A DNA stretch of 64,000 nucleotides, taken from Desulfofundulus salinus. Its GTDB lineage: Bacteria > Bacillota > Desulfotomaculia > Desulfotomaculales > Desulfovirgulaceae. The stretch covers positions 2,776,463-2,840,462 of the forward strand of contig NZ_RBWE01000001.1 of NCBI RefSeq assembly GCF_003627965.1, given 5' to 3'. A program made the translations under genes and the position numbers. The notes under the pieces are model-generated. The model did no database searches. It saw only the letters and a program-made list of their open reading frames with translations, and was not told where the DNA came from. Position 1 is the first letter of the stretch. Each line of letters begins with the position of its first letter. Shown one piece after another: positions 40,640 through 50,219 of the stretch.

Positions 40640-40914
40640 ATTGGCCGTGCACCTGTCGTTGAATGGTGACTTCCGGGCGTTACCCCTGCAGGTAGCTCGG
40701 GTCAGGCACCCTTGCGGCACCCGGAGGTGCTTCCTTAGTGCTGCTTCCGCCAGGACCTGACACGGTTCAGAAGTCTCCGTCGCGCAAGACCCAACCGTCG
40801 TCACCCCTTACAGGAGCCGGACCCCACAAGCCACACCCGCGGACAGGAATTCGACCCCGCTACAGCGGTTTGCGGGTACAGGGCACCGCTACCTCCCCGT
40901 CTAGCACGGCCAAT
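40640..40914 (-). ncRNA. ffs: Signal recognition particle RNA, long Bacillus type
   Basis: RNA core of the signal recognition particle. The 5' end has CCGTGCTAGACGGGGAGGTA followed by GCGGTGCCCTGTA, the classic Alu-domain start of Firmicute SRP RNAs. The apical S-domain carries GTCAGGTCCTGGCGGAAGCA and then GCACTAAGG. The first and last 11 bases (ATTGGCCGTGC and GCACGGCCAAT) are complementary and close the molecule at about 275 nt. The position beside dnaX is the same as Bacillus scr. Confidence 0.93.
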
Positions 40915-40968
40915 GCTTCCACCGGCCGTAGGCCGACCATGCCAAACCTGCGGCCAAAAACTTTTTAC

Positions 40969-41063
40969 TGGCGGAGAGAGTGGGATTCGAACCCACGAGA
41001 CAGGCTTTGTACCCGTCTACTCGCTCTCCAGGCGAGCGCCTTCAACCACTCAGCCATCTCTCC
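40969..41063 (-). tRNA. tRNA-Ser (anticodon GGA)
   Basis: Class II tRNA with acceptor GGAGAGA/TCTCTCC, anticodon arm CTCGC-CTGGAGA-GCGAG, a long variable arm (AGACGGGT...), T-arm GTGGGTTCGAATCCCAC and an encoded CCA. Reads UCC/UCU. Confidence 0.95.
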
Positions 41064-41441
41064 ACGATCTGGCCCTGGCCTACTGCCGCTGGTACGATAT
41101 TCTTTTATATAATTTATTATATCCATGCCGCACAAAAAACTCAAGAGGGGGGTACCTGGCAGAGCTGCGGCATGCCGGGTCTCCGTTTTTATATTTTACA
41201 ACCAACGACGGGTTTTTGCAAGCGGTTCTTCCGTGCGGAATGTCGTCTCCTGTGGCCATGTCTCCCGTGGCCACTGCGGGTCGTATGTTATACACGGGTA
41301 CACCCTTGTTTTTCCCCGGCAAATACCCATGAGGGGCACACCACTTTTCACGTTTCTCCCGTTAAGGTACTATATAATTGATGTATAATCTTCTAAATGA
41401 ACCTGGAAAGATGACTAGCTTTTTTGAAAGGGGACGGGATT

Positions 41442-42227
41442 TTGCAAGCGGAGCAGCTTCAGGCTTTAAAGAACTGGTTTAACCAATACGTTAAGAACTT
41501 TTACCATGATGACCCCGACGTTCAGGCAGGAATCAAGCTCAAGGAGGAACACACCAAAAGGGTCTGCGAGAAAATATTGCGTATCGGAAGCTCTTTAAAC
41601 CTGGGGGCTGAAGACCTTTACCTGGCCGAAACCATCGCCCTGTTTCACGATATTGGGCGCTTTAAACAGTTTGCCCTCTACCATACTTTTAACGACCGGC
41701 GTTCGGAAAATCATGCGCTCCTGGGCATACGCGAACTGGAACGGACCGGAGTGCTCGTCGCCCTAACAGAAGAAGAAAGGAACCTGATCACGAAGGCCAT
41801 CGAGTATCATAACCTTTGTACGCTGCCCCCGGATTTACCGGACCGACTCTCCTTATTTGCCCGGCTGATCCGGGATGCAGATAAACTGGACATCCTGGAG
41901 ATGTTCACCGCTTCCCTGGACCGTAAGAACGATCAACCAAACGCCCAGCAGATTTCCGGCCTCCCCGATACACCGGGATATTCGCCGGTTCTGGTTCGAA
42001 ACCTGCTTCAAGAACAACTCTGTTACTACGATGACATGAAAAATTTTAACGACCGCAAACTGCTCATGCTTTCCTGGATTTACGACATCAATTTCCCCTG
42101 CTCGCTCTCGGATATTGCCGGGAACGGCTATGTAGAAAAAATTATCGCCCGACTGCCAAAGACCGGAGAGATCCAGAAAGTTTACGACCATTTGCAGGCT
42201 TACATAGCGCGCCGGCAGGCCCGCTGA
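41442..42227 (+). CDS. HD-domain phosphohydrolase
   Basis: A 261-residue protein with an HD metal site: EEHTKRV near 36, LFHDIGRF near 72 and the later RDADKLDILEMF near 149, so a hydrolase of the HDc superfamily. A Bacillus-type dNTPase or (p)ppGpp-like nucleotidase activity is possible but not shown. The start is TTG, with GAAAGGGG 9 bases upstream. Isolated on the plus strand; a CCCGGGCATTATGCCCGGG palindrome lies about 45 bases after the stop and may end the transcript. Confidence 0.8.
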   Translation: MQAEQLQALKNWFNQYVKNFYHDDPDVQAGIKLKEEHTKRVCEKILRIGSSLNLGAEDLYLAETIALFHDIGRFKQFALYHTFNDRRSENHALLGIRELERTGVLVALTEEERNLITKAIEYHNLCTLPPDLPDRLSLFARLIRDADKLDILEMFTASLDRKNDQPNAQQISGLPDTPGYSPVLVRNLLQEQLCYYDDMKNFNDRKLLMLSWIYDINFPCSLSDIAGNGYVEKIIARLPKTGEIQKVYDHLQAYIARRQAR

Positions 42228-42357
42228 AGCGACGAAGTTTCCTGCAGGCAGACATGCCGGGCGAACACGTAGACCCGGGCATTATGCCCGGGCCCACCCC
42301 AACCACCAACGACATAGCGGCGGCCAAAGGAATAATCTTTTGCTGATCCAGCGGTCC

Positions 42358-42546
42358 CTATTTCTCCCTGTCCGCCAGCAAAACTCCCCCGACACCCACA
42401 TTTTCACGTTCCATCTCTTCAATGAGAATTGTAAAAGCCTGGGCGGGGATATTCATTATTTTGCTGGCGATTTCGGTAAAGGACTTCACCAGTTCCGCCT
42501 TTTGTTCCTTGCTCATTTTCGGGCCGTGAACCGTAATTACGGGCAT
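42358..42546 (-). CDS. 4-Oxalocrotonate tautomerase-like protein
   Basis: A 62-residue tautomerase-superfamily protein. The catalytic Pro follows the initiator Met (PVITVHGPKMSKEQKAELV), and the C-terminal ILIEEMERENVGVGG holds the usual beta-hairpin. Such hexameric enzymes (YwhB type) act on enol-keto substrates. No pathway neighbours; the natural substrate is unknown. Confidence 0.9.
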   Translation of the reverse strand: MPVITVHGPKMSKEQKAELVKSFTEIASKIMNIPAQAFTILIEEMERENVGVGGVLLADREK

Positions 42547-42579
42547 CCTGTCACCCCCTCTTGATGCTGCAGGATTCTC

Positions 42580-42613
42580 AAAAAGCGCCCTCTTTTTTTC
42601 CGAGAGGACGCTT
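42580..42613 (-). terminator. Terminator of the ABC importer operon
   Basis: AGCGTCCTCT / AGAGGGCGCT (one mismatch) around an A-rich loop, ending TTTTT on the minus strand, 10 bases past the ATPase stop. Confidence 0.7.
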
Positions 42614-42622
42614 AGTTTGCTC

Positions 42623-43408
42623 TTAGACCGCTTTCAAGCTTTCGGCCCGGATGAGGTCCAGCAAGCGCTTTTTCAGGCGCAAGAATTCGGGCTCGTCTTT
42701 CACTTCGTAAGTGCGCGGCCGGGGCAAGTTGATCTGAACCGTCTCTTTAATTTGCCCGGGGCGGGCGGTCATTACGTGCACCGTATCGCTTAAAAAAACT
42801 GCTTCCTCCACGTCATGGGTTACAAAGAGAATGGTCTTGCGGGATTCCTCCCACACCTTGAGCAGAATCTCCTGCATGATCAATCTGGTTTGGGCGTCCA
42901 GGGCGCCAAACGGCTCGTCCATGAGCAGTATTTCCGGGTCGTTGGCCAGGGCACGGGCAATGGCGACCCGCTGTTTCATCCCTCCGGAAAGACTTACCGG
43001 GTACGCATCCTCAAAACCCTTCAAACCGACCAGTTCAATGTAATGCTGGGAGATGGCGTGGCGCTCTGCCGCCGGTACGCCACGCAATTCCAGGCCAAAT
43101 TCGATGTTGCGCCGCACCGTCAACCAGGGAAAAAGGGTATAGGATTGGAAAACCATCCCCCGGTCCGGTCCAGGCCCCTTGATTTCCCGGCCGTCCAGCA
43201 GTACCCGCCCGGCGGTGGGCCCGGTCAATCCGGCCACAATCCGCAGGATGGTGGACTTGCCGCACCCCGACGGGCCGAGAATGGTCACGAATTCCCCTTC
43301 CCGCACTTCAAAACTGGTGGCCTGGAGCGCCTCCACATCGTTGCGCCGCCCGTTAAAGGTTTTACATACCCCTTGAATCCTCAACTTAATACCCTTGCCA
43401 CCTAACAT
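42623..43408 (-). CDS. ABC transporter ATP-binding protein, NitT/TauT type
   Basis: A 261-residue ATPase of the SsuB/TauB/NrtD group. Walker A GPSGCGKST near 48, the LSGGMKQRVAIARALA signature near 145, Walker B ILLMDEPFGALDAQT, and a switch His in FVTHDVEEAVFL. The ATG lies one base after the permease stop codon (TAAAATG), indicating coupling; an earlier in-frame start would overlap the permease. It energises import of a small anion or sulfonate-like substrate. Confidence 0.92.
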   Translation of the reverse strand: MLGGKGIKLRIQGVCKTFNGRRNDVEALQATSFEVREGEFVTILGPSGCGKSTILRIVAGLTGPTAGRVLLDGREIKGPGPDRGMVFQSYTLFPWLTVRRNIEFGLELRGVPAAERHAISQHYIELVGLKGFEDAYPVSLSGGMKQRVAIARALANDPEILLMDEPFGALDAQTRLIMQEILLKVWEESRKTILFVTHDVEEAVFLSDTVHVMTARPGQIKETVQINLPRPRTYEVKDEPEFLRLKKRLLDLIRAESLKAV

Positions 43409-43409
43409 T

Positions 43410-44189
43410 TTAAGTCCCCCGCCGCTGGTATGCAAACAACACATTATAGATAAACTTAAAAATTAAATCGGTAATCATACCTAAGAGGCCAATGGTCAGG
43501 ATGCAAACAAATATTTTTTCCGTGTGCCCAAACCTGGCCGCGTGCATGATGGCATAACCCAGGCCGGAACTGGCCCCCACAATTTCGGCCACCACCAGGT
43601 AGGTCCAGGCCCAGCCGAAAGTAATGCGCAAAGTATCCACTATCCCCGGCAATGAGGCAGGGATAATCACCCGGCTGAAAACGGAAAAGCCCCTGGCCCC
43701 CAGGGTGTAGCTTACTTCGATTAGCTCGATGGGCACGTTCTTGGTCACGTCCATGACCATGAGCACCTGCTGGAAAAAAGTCCCCCAAAAGATGACCATG
43801 ATCTTTTCCGGTTCACCCAGGCCCAGCCAAAGGATGAACAGGGGAATAAAGGCCGAAGCCGGCATATAGCGGATAAAGCCAAACATGGGCTCAAAAAAAC
43901 CCATGGCCCACTTCCAGGTACCCATGAGGATCCCCAGGGGTACCGCGATTACAGCCGAGATTAAAAAACCGGAAGTAACGCGAAAAGTGCTGACCAGGGC
44001 ATGTTCAGCAAGTGAACCGTCCCGGATCATCTCAATTGCCGTCCGGGCCACCTCACCGGGGGTCGGCAACAAAGAGGCCGGCACCAGATGCCCGTAGGCC
44101 AGCAAGGACCAGATGACAAACAAGAGGGCAAAGTGTGCGGCTCCCAGGCCGCTGTATAATGACTTGCTTATATCCTGCCGCAACAACAT
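43410..44189 (-). CDS. ABC transporter permease, NitT/TauT type
   Basis: A 259-residue integral membrane protein with about six hydrophobic helices and the EAA loop that docks on the ATPase (IEVSYTLGARGFSVFSRVIIPASLPGIVDTL near 155-185). It belongs to the SsuC/TauC family. It lies between the binding-protein gene upstream and the ATPase gene downstream. Confidence 0.92.
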   Translation of the reverse strand: MLLRQDISKSLYSGLGAAHFALLFVIWSLLAYGHLVPASLLPTPGEVARTAIEMIRDGSLAEHALVSTFRVTSGFLISAVIAVPLGILMGTWKWAMGFFEPMFGFIRYMPASAFIPLFILWLGLGEPEKIMVIFWGTFFQQVLMVMDVTKNVPIELIEVSYTLGARGFSVFSRVIIPASLPGIVDTLRITFGWAWTYLVVAEIVGASSGLGYAIMHAARFGHTEKIFVCILTIGLLGMITDLIFKFIYNVLFAYQRRGT

Positions 44190-44329
44190 TTTGTAACCTC
44201 GATGTTACTGGCGCCGCGGTCCGGGCGCCGGAATATATAATTGAGAATTAAAACTGCCGGGTGGCGGCCTCCCGACGGCTGGATGAACGCCACCCAGCGC
44301 CGCTTTGGGGTTGGTGTCTTCTAAATAGG

Positions 44330-45349
44330 TTACTTCGGAGCTTTTTCCAGGTAGCTGCCATCAATCATCTGGTTGATGTCGGGCCTGGTGTTGATCACTT
44401 TTTTATCATAGTAGAAGTCTACCGCTTTCTGCAAGGTTTTTTGAATTTCACCGTTGAAAAACTTCAGGTTGTCTTCCAGGCTGTACAACCGGATGCCGTC
44501 CAGGAAACCTTCCGGCTTCATGTCCAGCCCCCTGGCCATGATTTTCACCGCCTCTTCCTGGTTTTCGGCATAAAACTTCATGGCCTTGGCCAGGCCGTTC
44601 ACGATGGCCTGCATTTCCCTGGGATGGCTTTCGGCAAAATCTTTACGGAAAGCCACCGCATCAACAATCAGCCCCGGTGTTTCCCTGGAGGTAATGATCA
44701 GGTTGCCGTTGCCTTCCTTAACTCCCCTGGACAGCCAGGGTTCCCAGGTTACCGCCGCATCCACTTTCCCGGCAACAAAGGCCTGACCGGCATCTCCGGC
44801 ACTGCCAGACTGAACCATCTTGATGTCGTTTTCACTCAAACCGGCTTTTTCCAGGCAGTTCAACAGGAAGAAGTGGCTGGTGGTACCCACGTCGAGGGCC
44901 ACGGTTCTGCCTTTCAGGTCAGCTACCGATTTAATGTCCTTTTTGGCCACGATACCGTCGCCGCCGTAGGAATCATCCAGCGCCCAAATAATTTTCAGCG
45001 GTACCCCTTCGGCTTCCAGGGTGGATTCAATGTCCAGGGTGGTGGCCATGCCGTCCACCTTGTTGCCCTTTAAAGCAGCCTTCCGCTCAGCCAAACCCTG
45101 AATGACGGAAATTTCCACATCCAGCCCTTCCTCTTTGAAAAAGCCCTTATCCCGGGCTAAAAACAACGGGCCATATCCCGGCCAGGTAGGCAGGGTAATG
45201 CGCACCTTTTCCAGTTTTTGCTCCTGCCCGGTCCCTGCCTGTTGCTGCTTCCCGGAATCAGACGTTTTTTGCCCCCCGCAACCGGCCGCGACCAAAACCA
45301 GGACAAGGACCAGGGTTAAAACCGCCAGTTTACTAAGTCTACTTAACAC
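44330..45349 (-). CDS. ABC transporter substrate-binding lipoprotein, NitT/TauT type
   Basis: A 339-residue secreted binding protein. The signal peptide ends in the lipobox VAAGC near residue 24, so it is membrane-anchored through a lipidated cysteine. The SsuA/THI5-like body has VRITLPTWPGYGPLFLARDKGFFKEEGLDVEI near 48 and LKGRTVALDVGTTSHFFLLNCL near 145. First gene of the operon. Candidates for the substrate are sulfonates, nitrate/nitrite, thiamine precursors or an aromatic acid; residues do not decide. Confidence 0.9.
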   Translation of the reverse strand: MLSRLSKLAVLTLVLVLVLVAAGCGGQKTSDSGKQQQAGTGQEQKLEKVRITLPTWPGYGPLFLARDKGFFKEEGLDVEISVIQGLAERKAALKGNKVDGMATTLDIESTLEAEGVPLKIIWALDDSYGGDGIVAKKDIKSVADLKGRTVALDVGTTSHFFLLNCLEKAGLSENDIKMVQSGSAGDAGQAFVAGKVDAAVTWEPWLSRGVKEGNGNLIITSRETPGLIVDAVAFRKDFAESHPREMQAIVNGLAKAMKFYAENQEEAVKIMARGLDMKPEGFLDGIRLYSLEDNLKFFNGEIQKTLQKAVDFYYDKKVINTRPDINQMIDGSYLEKAPK

Positions 45350-45429
45350 TACATCTCCCTCCTGTAGTTTTAAAGTTTTAGCGCAATAAACCGTTCGACA
45401 AAAAAAACATCTTTCCTGTCGGCAGGAAA

Positions 45430-46542
45430 TTAACTTTTACTGGTATTTTTAGACATCAGGGCTTCAACAAGGGCCATGTTTTCCTCCGGCCGGCCCACGG
45501 TAATGCGCAGGCAGTTGGGCAAATTAAAACCGTGGCCGGGGCGGACGATAATCCCCTGTTCAACCAGGTAGTGGTATACTTCCCTGCTGTCCTCACCCGT
45601 ATCTACCAATAGAAAATTGGTCTGGCTGGGAATGACCCTCCAGCCACAGGCAGTTAGCTGTTCAGTCAACCACTGCCGCTGCTCGCGGTTGTATTTTTGC
45701 ATGGTTTCTACATATGTACGGTCGCGAAAGGCAGCCAGGGCGGCTGCCTGCCCCAAAACACCTGCATTAAAGGGAGGACGGACCCGGTGCACCCGGGCAA
45801 CGAGGCCGGCAGCTGCGATTAGATAACCCACCCGGGCCGCCGCCAGACCGTATATCTTGGAAAAGGTGCGCATCACCAGCAGGCGGGGCTCGGCATTAAT
45901 GAGAGGTACGGCCGTATATTTCGCCGGATCATCGGTGTACTCGTTGTAGGCTTCATCCACCGCCACCAGCACCCGTTCCGGCAGCCGCCGCAAAAAAGGC
46001 AAAAGCTCAGGTGCGGGAAAGGCCGTACCGGTAGGGTTGTTGGGGTTGCAGATAAAAATGAGTTTTGTTTTTTCTGTAACGGCGGCAGCCACCTTTTCCA
46101 GGTCAATGCGATAGTCGGTTAAAGGGACGCGCACCGGTACGGCCCCGGCCAGGTGAGCAGCCGCAGCGTAGGAACCAAAGGTAGGGGAAGGGATTAGCAC
46201 CTCGTCTCCCGGATCAAGAAAGGCCATGGCCACCAGGTTTATTACTTCGTCGGCCCCATTGGCCAGGAGAAATTGTTCCGGTGACAAGCGGTAGAAAGCA
46301 GCCAGTTCCCGGCACAGGGCACGGCCGTAAGAGTCGGGATAACGGTGTAGGGCGGCCGCCGCCTCCTGTATGGCCTTTACTGCCGCGGGCGAAGGGCCGT
46401 AGGGGTTTTCATTGAAGGAAAGCTTGTACACCCGCTCCCGACCCAGGCGTGCCCGGAGCTCGTCAAGCGGAAGGTCGGGAAGTTCCACCGGGAAGGCCTG
46501 CACGGCGGCAGTCCGCCGGGCGGCCAGCAGCTCAAGTTCCAT
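45430..46542 (-). CDS. hisC: Histidinol-phosphate aminotransferase
   Basis: A 370-residue PLP aminotransferase. SFNENPYGPSPAAVKAI near residue 43, LANGADEVINLVAMAFLDPGDEVLIPSPTFGSY near 95, FICNPNNPTGTAF near 170 and the lysine in MRTFSKIYGLAAARVGYL near 235 are HisC marks. It catalyses step eight of histidine synthesis; related enzymes transaminate aromatic amino acids. CGGAG lies 7 bases before the ATG. It is not in a his operon. Confidence 0.88.
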   Translation of the reverse strand: MELELLAARRTAAVQAFPVELPDLPLDELRARLGRERVYKLSFNENPYGPSPAAVKAIQEAAAALHRYPDSYGRALCRELAAFYRLSPEQFLLANGADEVINLVAMAFLDPGDEVLIPSPTFGSYAAAAHLAGAVPVRVPLTDYRIDLEKVAAAVTEKTKLIFICNPNNPTGTAFPAPELLPFLRRLPERVLVAVDEAYNEYTDDPAKYTAVPLINAEPRLLVMRTFSKIYGLAAARVGYLIAAAGLVARVHRVRPPFNAGVLGQAAALAAFRDRTYVETMQKYNREQRQWLTEQLTACGWRVIPSQTNFLLVDTGEDSREVYHYLVEQGIIVRPGHGFNLPNCLRITVGRPEENMALVEALMSKNTSKS

Positions 46543-46634
46543 GGGGTTACTCCGCCACTCCTTTCAACATCGAATTGAACACAAGGGACATGAAAAATAA
46601 AGGCCGGATGCCTGCTTAAAACCTGTTCACCTAT

Positions 46635-47717
46635 TTAAAGCCGGCGGCCCAACTCATCGGCTGCCATCAGGGCCTGCACCAGCATCTCTTCATCAACAGA
46701 AAAGGGCATGTTCTGGATGTCTTCCGCGGCCAGGGCCCCGGCTGCTACTACGGCAAGTTTTTCAGGCGTCACGGCAGCAAGGCCAAGTTCGACAAAGGTT
46801 GTGGGTAAGCCCAGCTTCCGGTAATAATTGATAAGTTCCCTTGCTTCAGACGCATTATTTTCCAGCATTAATTGAACCAGAATCCCAAAGGCCACGCTTT
46901 CCCCGTGGTAGCGACTGTGGGTTTCCGGCAGGCAGGTCAGGCCGGAATATACCGCGTGGGCGGCTGCAGTACGGCACTCGTCGCCGCCCAACCCGCTGAC
47001 CAGGCCGCTGACCATGATAATGGCGTCCACCACTTCAGCCAGGTGTTTATTTACTTCCCGGAGTCTAACCGCCTCCAGGGCGGCTTCCCCGTGCAAAACA
47101 AGCACTTCCCGGGCCACTGCCGCCAGCTGCAAGGCACTGCGAATCACGGCTGAATCAGAACGGTTCCGGGCTGTTGCTTTCAGCTCATACCACTTGGCCA
47201 GGGTATCCCCGATGCCGGCGATTAAAAACCCGGCCGGAGCCCGGGCAATGGTTGTCAGATCCACCACTACCAGATCCGGCAGGCGCACCCGCCGGGAAAT
47301 TTCCTGGAAAACACCCTGCTCGTTGTAGATGATGGAAATACCGGTAAAGGCCGCGCAGGTGGCGGCAATGGTGGGAACGGTCACCACCGGAACATCAGCC
47401 AGGTAAGCCGCTCCCTTGGCCGTATCCAGGGCTTTACCGCCGCCCACGCCAATGAGCATCTCCGCCCCGGCGTCCCGCACGGCAGCAGCCAGCTTTTCGA
47501 TATTAACAGGGGAACACTCTCCCCCGTACCATACACAACCGGCTATCTCCCTGCCGGCTTCTTTTAACCCTGCCGTGAGGCGCTCCCCGGTAACCTGCAG
47601 GGCGGTTTTCCCACCGGCGATCAAAACCCGCCGCACCGCCCGGGGCAATAATTCGCCTAAACTTTCCAGCGCCAGTTCTTCCCGTACATATTTGATTGGA
47701 GCAATGCAACGCTGCAT
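46635..47717 (-). CDS. Glycerol dehydrogenase-like (iron-containing ADH) family protein
   Basis: A 360-residue NAD-dependent dehydroquinate-synthase-fold enzyme of the GldA group. GVGGGKALDTAKGAAY near 90, PTIAATCAAFTGISIIY near 115, a metal-binding aspartate in AGIGDTLAKWYEL near 165 and histidines in AAAHAVYSG and SRYHGESVAFG near 250-268. The start at MQRCIAPIKYV is preferred; the open frame upstream is AT-rich and lacks homology. The alcohol or diol substrate is unknown. Confidence 0.85.
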   Translation of the reverse strand: MQRCIAPIKYVREELALESLGELLPRAVRRVLIAGGKTALQVTGERLTAGLKEAGREIAGCVWYGGECSPVNIEKLAAAVRDAGAEMLIGVGGGKALDTAKGAAYLADVPVVTVPTIAATCAAFTGISIIYNEQGVFQEISRRVRLPDLVVVDLTTIARAPAGFLIAGIGDTLAKWYELKATARNRSDSAVIRSALQLAAVAREVLVLHGEAALEAVRLREVNKHLAEVVDAIIMVSGLVSGLGGDECRTAAAHAVYSGLTCLPETHSRYHGESVAFGILVQLMLENNASEARELINYYRKLGLPTTFVELGLAAVTPEKLAVVAAGALAAEDIQNMPFSVDEEMLVQALMAADELGRRL

Positions 47718-47993
47718 ATTCACTATCACCCAAAAAACATATTTCGTGATTTCACGACAAAAACCTTCTTTGGCTGTGTGCAAATTCGGCAACCAAAAAA
47801 CCACCTGCGAAAAATGTCCGGTTCATTTATCCCCCAAAAAAGTCCAGCGCCTGTTTTCTACCTCCACCCATTATGCCAAAAACAACCTGTCCAGCGGACT
47901 TTAATTTCGGGTCTTTATTTAAATTTTTAACTGTTACGGTGACTAATCGTCGACACCAGAGCAGCATCCTTGAATGAATAATGGTTCTCCCCT

Positions 47994-48021
47994 GCAAAAA
48001 CCCCGGCATAACCCGGGGTTA
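47994..48021 (-). terminator. Terminator after the response-regulator GGDEF gene
   Basis: AACCCCGG / CCGGGGTT with a 6-base loop, followed by T-rich sequence on the minus strand, 14 bases past the stop. Confidence 0.8.
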
Positions 48022-48034
48022 CTAACACTTGAAT

Positions 48035-50077
48035 CTATATACATGCACCTGTATACCGGACACAGTTTCGCCCGGCAGCCTTTGCTGCGTACAGCGTATT
48101 GTCGGCGCGCATAATGAGGGTATCGGCCGTGTCCGGCGGGCAGTAACCGGCCACTCCGAAACTGGCAGTCACGTGGTCTACGCCCGGAATATCCATGCGG
48201 CTTAACCGTTCTCGAAGCTCTTCCGCTAAACCGGCGGCCTTGTCCACCGATGTATTTGGCAAAAGTATTATAAATTCTTCTCCGCCCCAGCGGGCCAGGC
48301 AGTCTGTTTTGCGGATCCTTTGTTTGATCATATCTACTAAACTTTTAAGGACACGGTCGCCGGTAGCGTGCCCGAAGCGGTCGTTTATGCTCTTAAAGTG
48401 GTCCAGGTCCACCATGATTATGGAAAAGGGCAGACCGGTCCGCCGCGTGCGCTCAATTTCCTGTTCCAGCACCTGCATAAAATAGCGGCGGTTGTAAGCA
48501 TTTGTAAGGGGATCGATTATGGACAGCCGGTAAAGCTGTTCCTCCATTTTTTTGTATTTCGTAACGTCCATGGCGTAGTGAAGGTAGATATCCTCTCCCA
48601 ATGGAACCCACCAGGTATCCCAGATGCCCCCTGCAAATTCCACTTCGCTGTTTATTGGTACATTTTTATCCAAAGCCTCGTCTCCACGGCAGAAATAACA
48701 TTTCGTGCCGGGTAAAGGGGTGCCGGATTTTTCAATTGCCTCCCGGCACTCGTCTGGAAGGGATTTCGTACCATGTATGCTCCTCCAACAATAATTTCCT
48801 ACTTTTGTTCCCACCACCATTTCCGCTGCTTTATTCTGCGCCAGAATAAGGCGCTCCCTTGAAACCAGCCAGGCCGGACTGGGAATGCCCTCCAGTATCT
48901 GGCGGAGCCGCTCTTCTTTGCGCCTGTTTTCCTCCTCCAGCCGCTTGCGCTCGCTGATGTCGCGCACAATGCCCACTGCATGCCAGGCGTCCCTGATCTT
49001 CAAAGCAGACAGTGAGAGCTCCACATCAAGCTCCCGCCCGTCTTTATGTTTGGCTTTCAGCTCAATTGTTTTCCCTATGGCATTCCCTTCCCCGGTCAGC
49101 TGAAAACGCCGGAAGCCCTCTCTATAGGCCTGGTACTGGTTTTCCTCCGGCACCACCAGCCGGTGCAGTTCCTTCCCCAGGATTTCTTCCCGGGAGTAGC
49201 CGAATAGCTGTTCCGCCGCCGGGTTCCAGAAAGTGACGTTCCCCTGCCCGTCAAGCATGACGATGGCGTCCCGAGCCGAGCCCATTACGGCACTTAAAGT
49301 TGCCTCCCTTTCCCGCAGTTCTTCTTCCATCCGCCTGCGCTCCGACAGGTCGATAATCAGTGCCAGACATACTTTTTCTCTATCGTGTTCAAACAGCTGC
49401 AGGTGTACTTCTACAGGGTAAAGGGAGCCGTCTTTCCGGCGGTGTACCGTGTTAAAAACGATCTTCTCCTGCTCCCCCCTTACCAGGAGGTCAAGGAGTT
49501 CCCTGAAGCTCTGCAGGTCAAGCTCAGGCTTCAGGTCAAGGGGCGTCATGCTGCTCAGTTCTTCGATTGTGTAACCCAGATTTTCCCTGGCACCGCGGTT
49601 CACCGCAATAAATTTTAAGGTCTCAGGGTGAAAAATATAGATCTCATTCAATGAACCTTCAAATATCCGCCGGTACATGTTTGCATAGGCATTTGCTTCA
49701 TAAAGCCGCAGTGCCATTTCAACTGCCGACACCAGCACATGTTCGCCGGCACCTTTCAGCACATATCCGTAGCCTGTAACCGAACGGATTTTCTCCACAA
49801 CTTCCTGTTGTGTATGGGCGGTAAGAAAAACGACAGGCACGTCTTTTAACTGCTGTATCGACCGGGCTGCCAGCGCCCCGTCCATTCCTTCTCCCAGCTC
49901 TAAATCCATCAGGATGAGGTCGGGGCACCGGCTGCTGCGGACTTTCTCCACAGCTTCTTCGCCTGTCAGGGCAATTTCAGTCATATACCCGTACTTGTTC
50001 AGGATATTTGCCGTTATTTGCGCAAGAAACCTGCTGTCTTCTACAATAAGAATTCTCTTGCCCTTAAATGTTTTCAT
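48035..50077 (-). CDS. Response regulator-PAS-GGDEF diguanylate cyclase
   Basis: A 680-residue signalling protein. An N-terminal CheY-like receiver (ILIVEDSRFLAQ, phospho-acceptor Asp in LILMDLELGEG near 57, VVFLTAH) is followed by three PAS-type modules (about 130-250, 255-380, 390-520) and a GGDEF domain. The catalytic motif is ARWGGEEF, and RKTD stands five residues before it, so the product-inhibition I-site is intact. It probably makes c-di-GMP in response to phosphorylation and PAS signals. The third PAS has clustered cysteines (CYFCRGD). No kinase gene is adjacent. Confidence 0.9.
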   Translation of the reverse strand: MKTFKGKRILIVEDSRFLAQITANILNKYGYMTEIALTGEEAVEKVRSSRCPDLILMDLELGEGMDGALAARSIQQLKDVPVVFLTAHTQQEVVEKIRSVTGYGYVLKGAGEHVLVSAVEMALRLYEANAYANMYRRIFEGSLNEIYIFHPETLKFIAVNRGARENLGYTIEELSSMTPLDLKPELDLQSFRELLDLLVRGEQEKIVFNTVHRRKDGSLYPVEVHLQLFEHDREKVCLALIIDLSERRRMEEELREREATLSAVMGSARDAIVMLDGQGNVTFWNPAAEQLFGYSREEILGKELHRLVVPEENQYQAYREGFRRFQLTGEGNAIGKTIELKAKHKDGRELDVELSLSALKIRDAWHAVGIVRDISERKRLEEENRRKEERLRQILEGIPSPAWLVSRERLILAQNKAAEMVVGTKVGNYCWRSIHGTKSLPDECREAIEKSGTPLPGTKCYFCRGDEALDKNVPINSEVEFAGGIWDTWWVPLGEDIYLHYAMDVTKYKKMEEQLYRLSIIDPLTNAYNRRYFMQVLEQEIERTRRTGLPFSIIMVDLDHFKSINDRFGHATGDRVLKSLVDMIKQRIRKTDCLARWGGEEFIILLPNTSVDKAAGLAEELRERLSRMDIPGVDHVTASFGVAGYCPPDTADTLIMRADNTLYAAKAAGRNCVRYTGACI

Positions 50078-50219
50078 CGCCAAACCAACCCCCGGGCAAT
50101 TATTTCTTCCGCGGCAGCGGAATGTCCTTCGCCGGAATCACTTATTTCAGCGGTTGTGACCATAAATTGTTTCAGCAAACTAAGATCTCGTTTAATACTG
50201 ATCTTCGTGAAAAATTTTA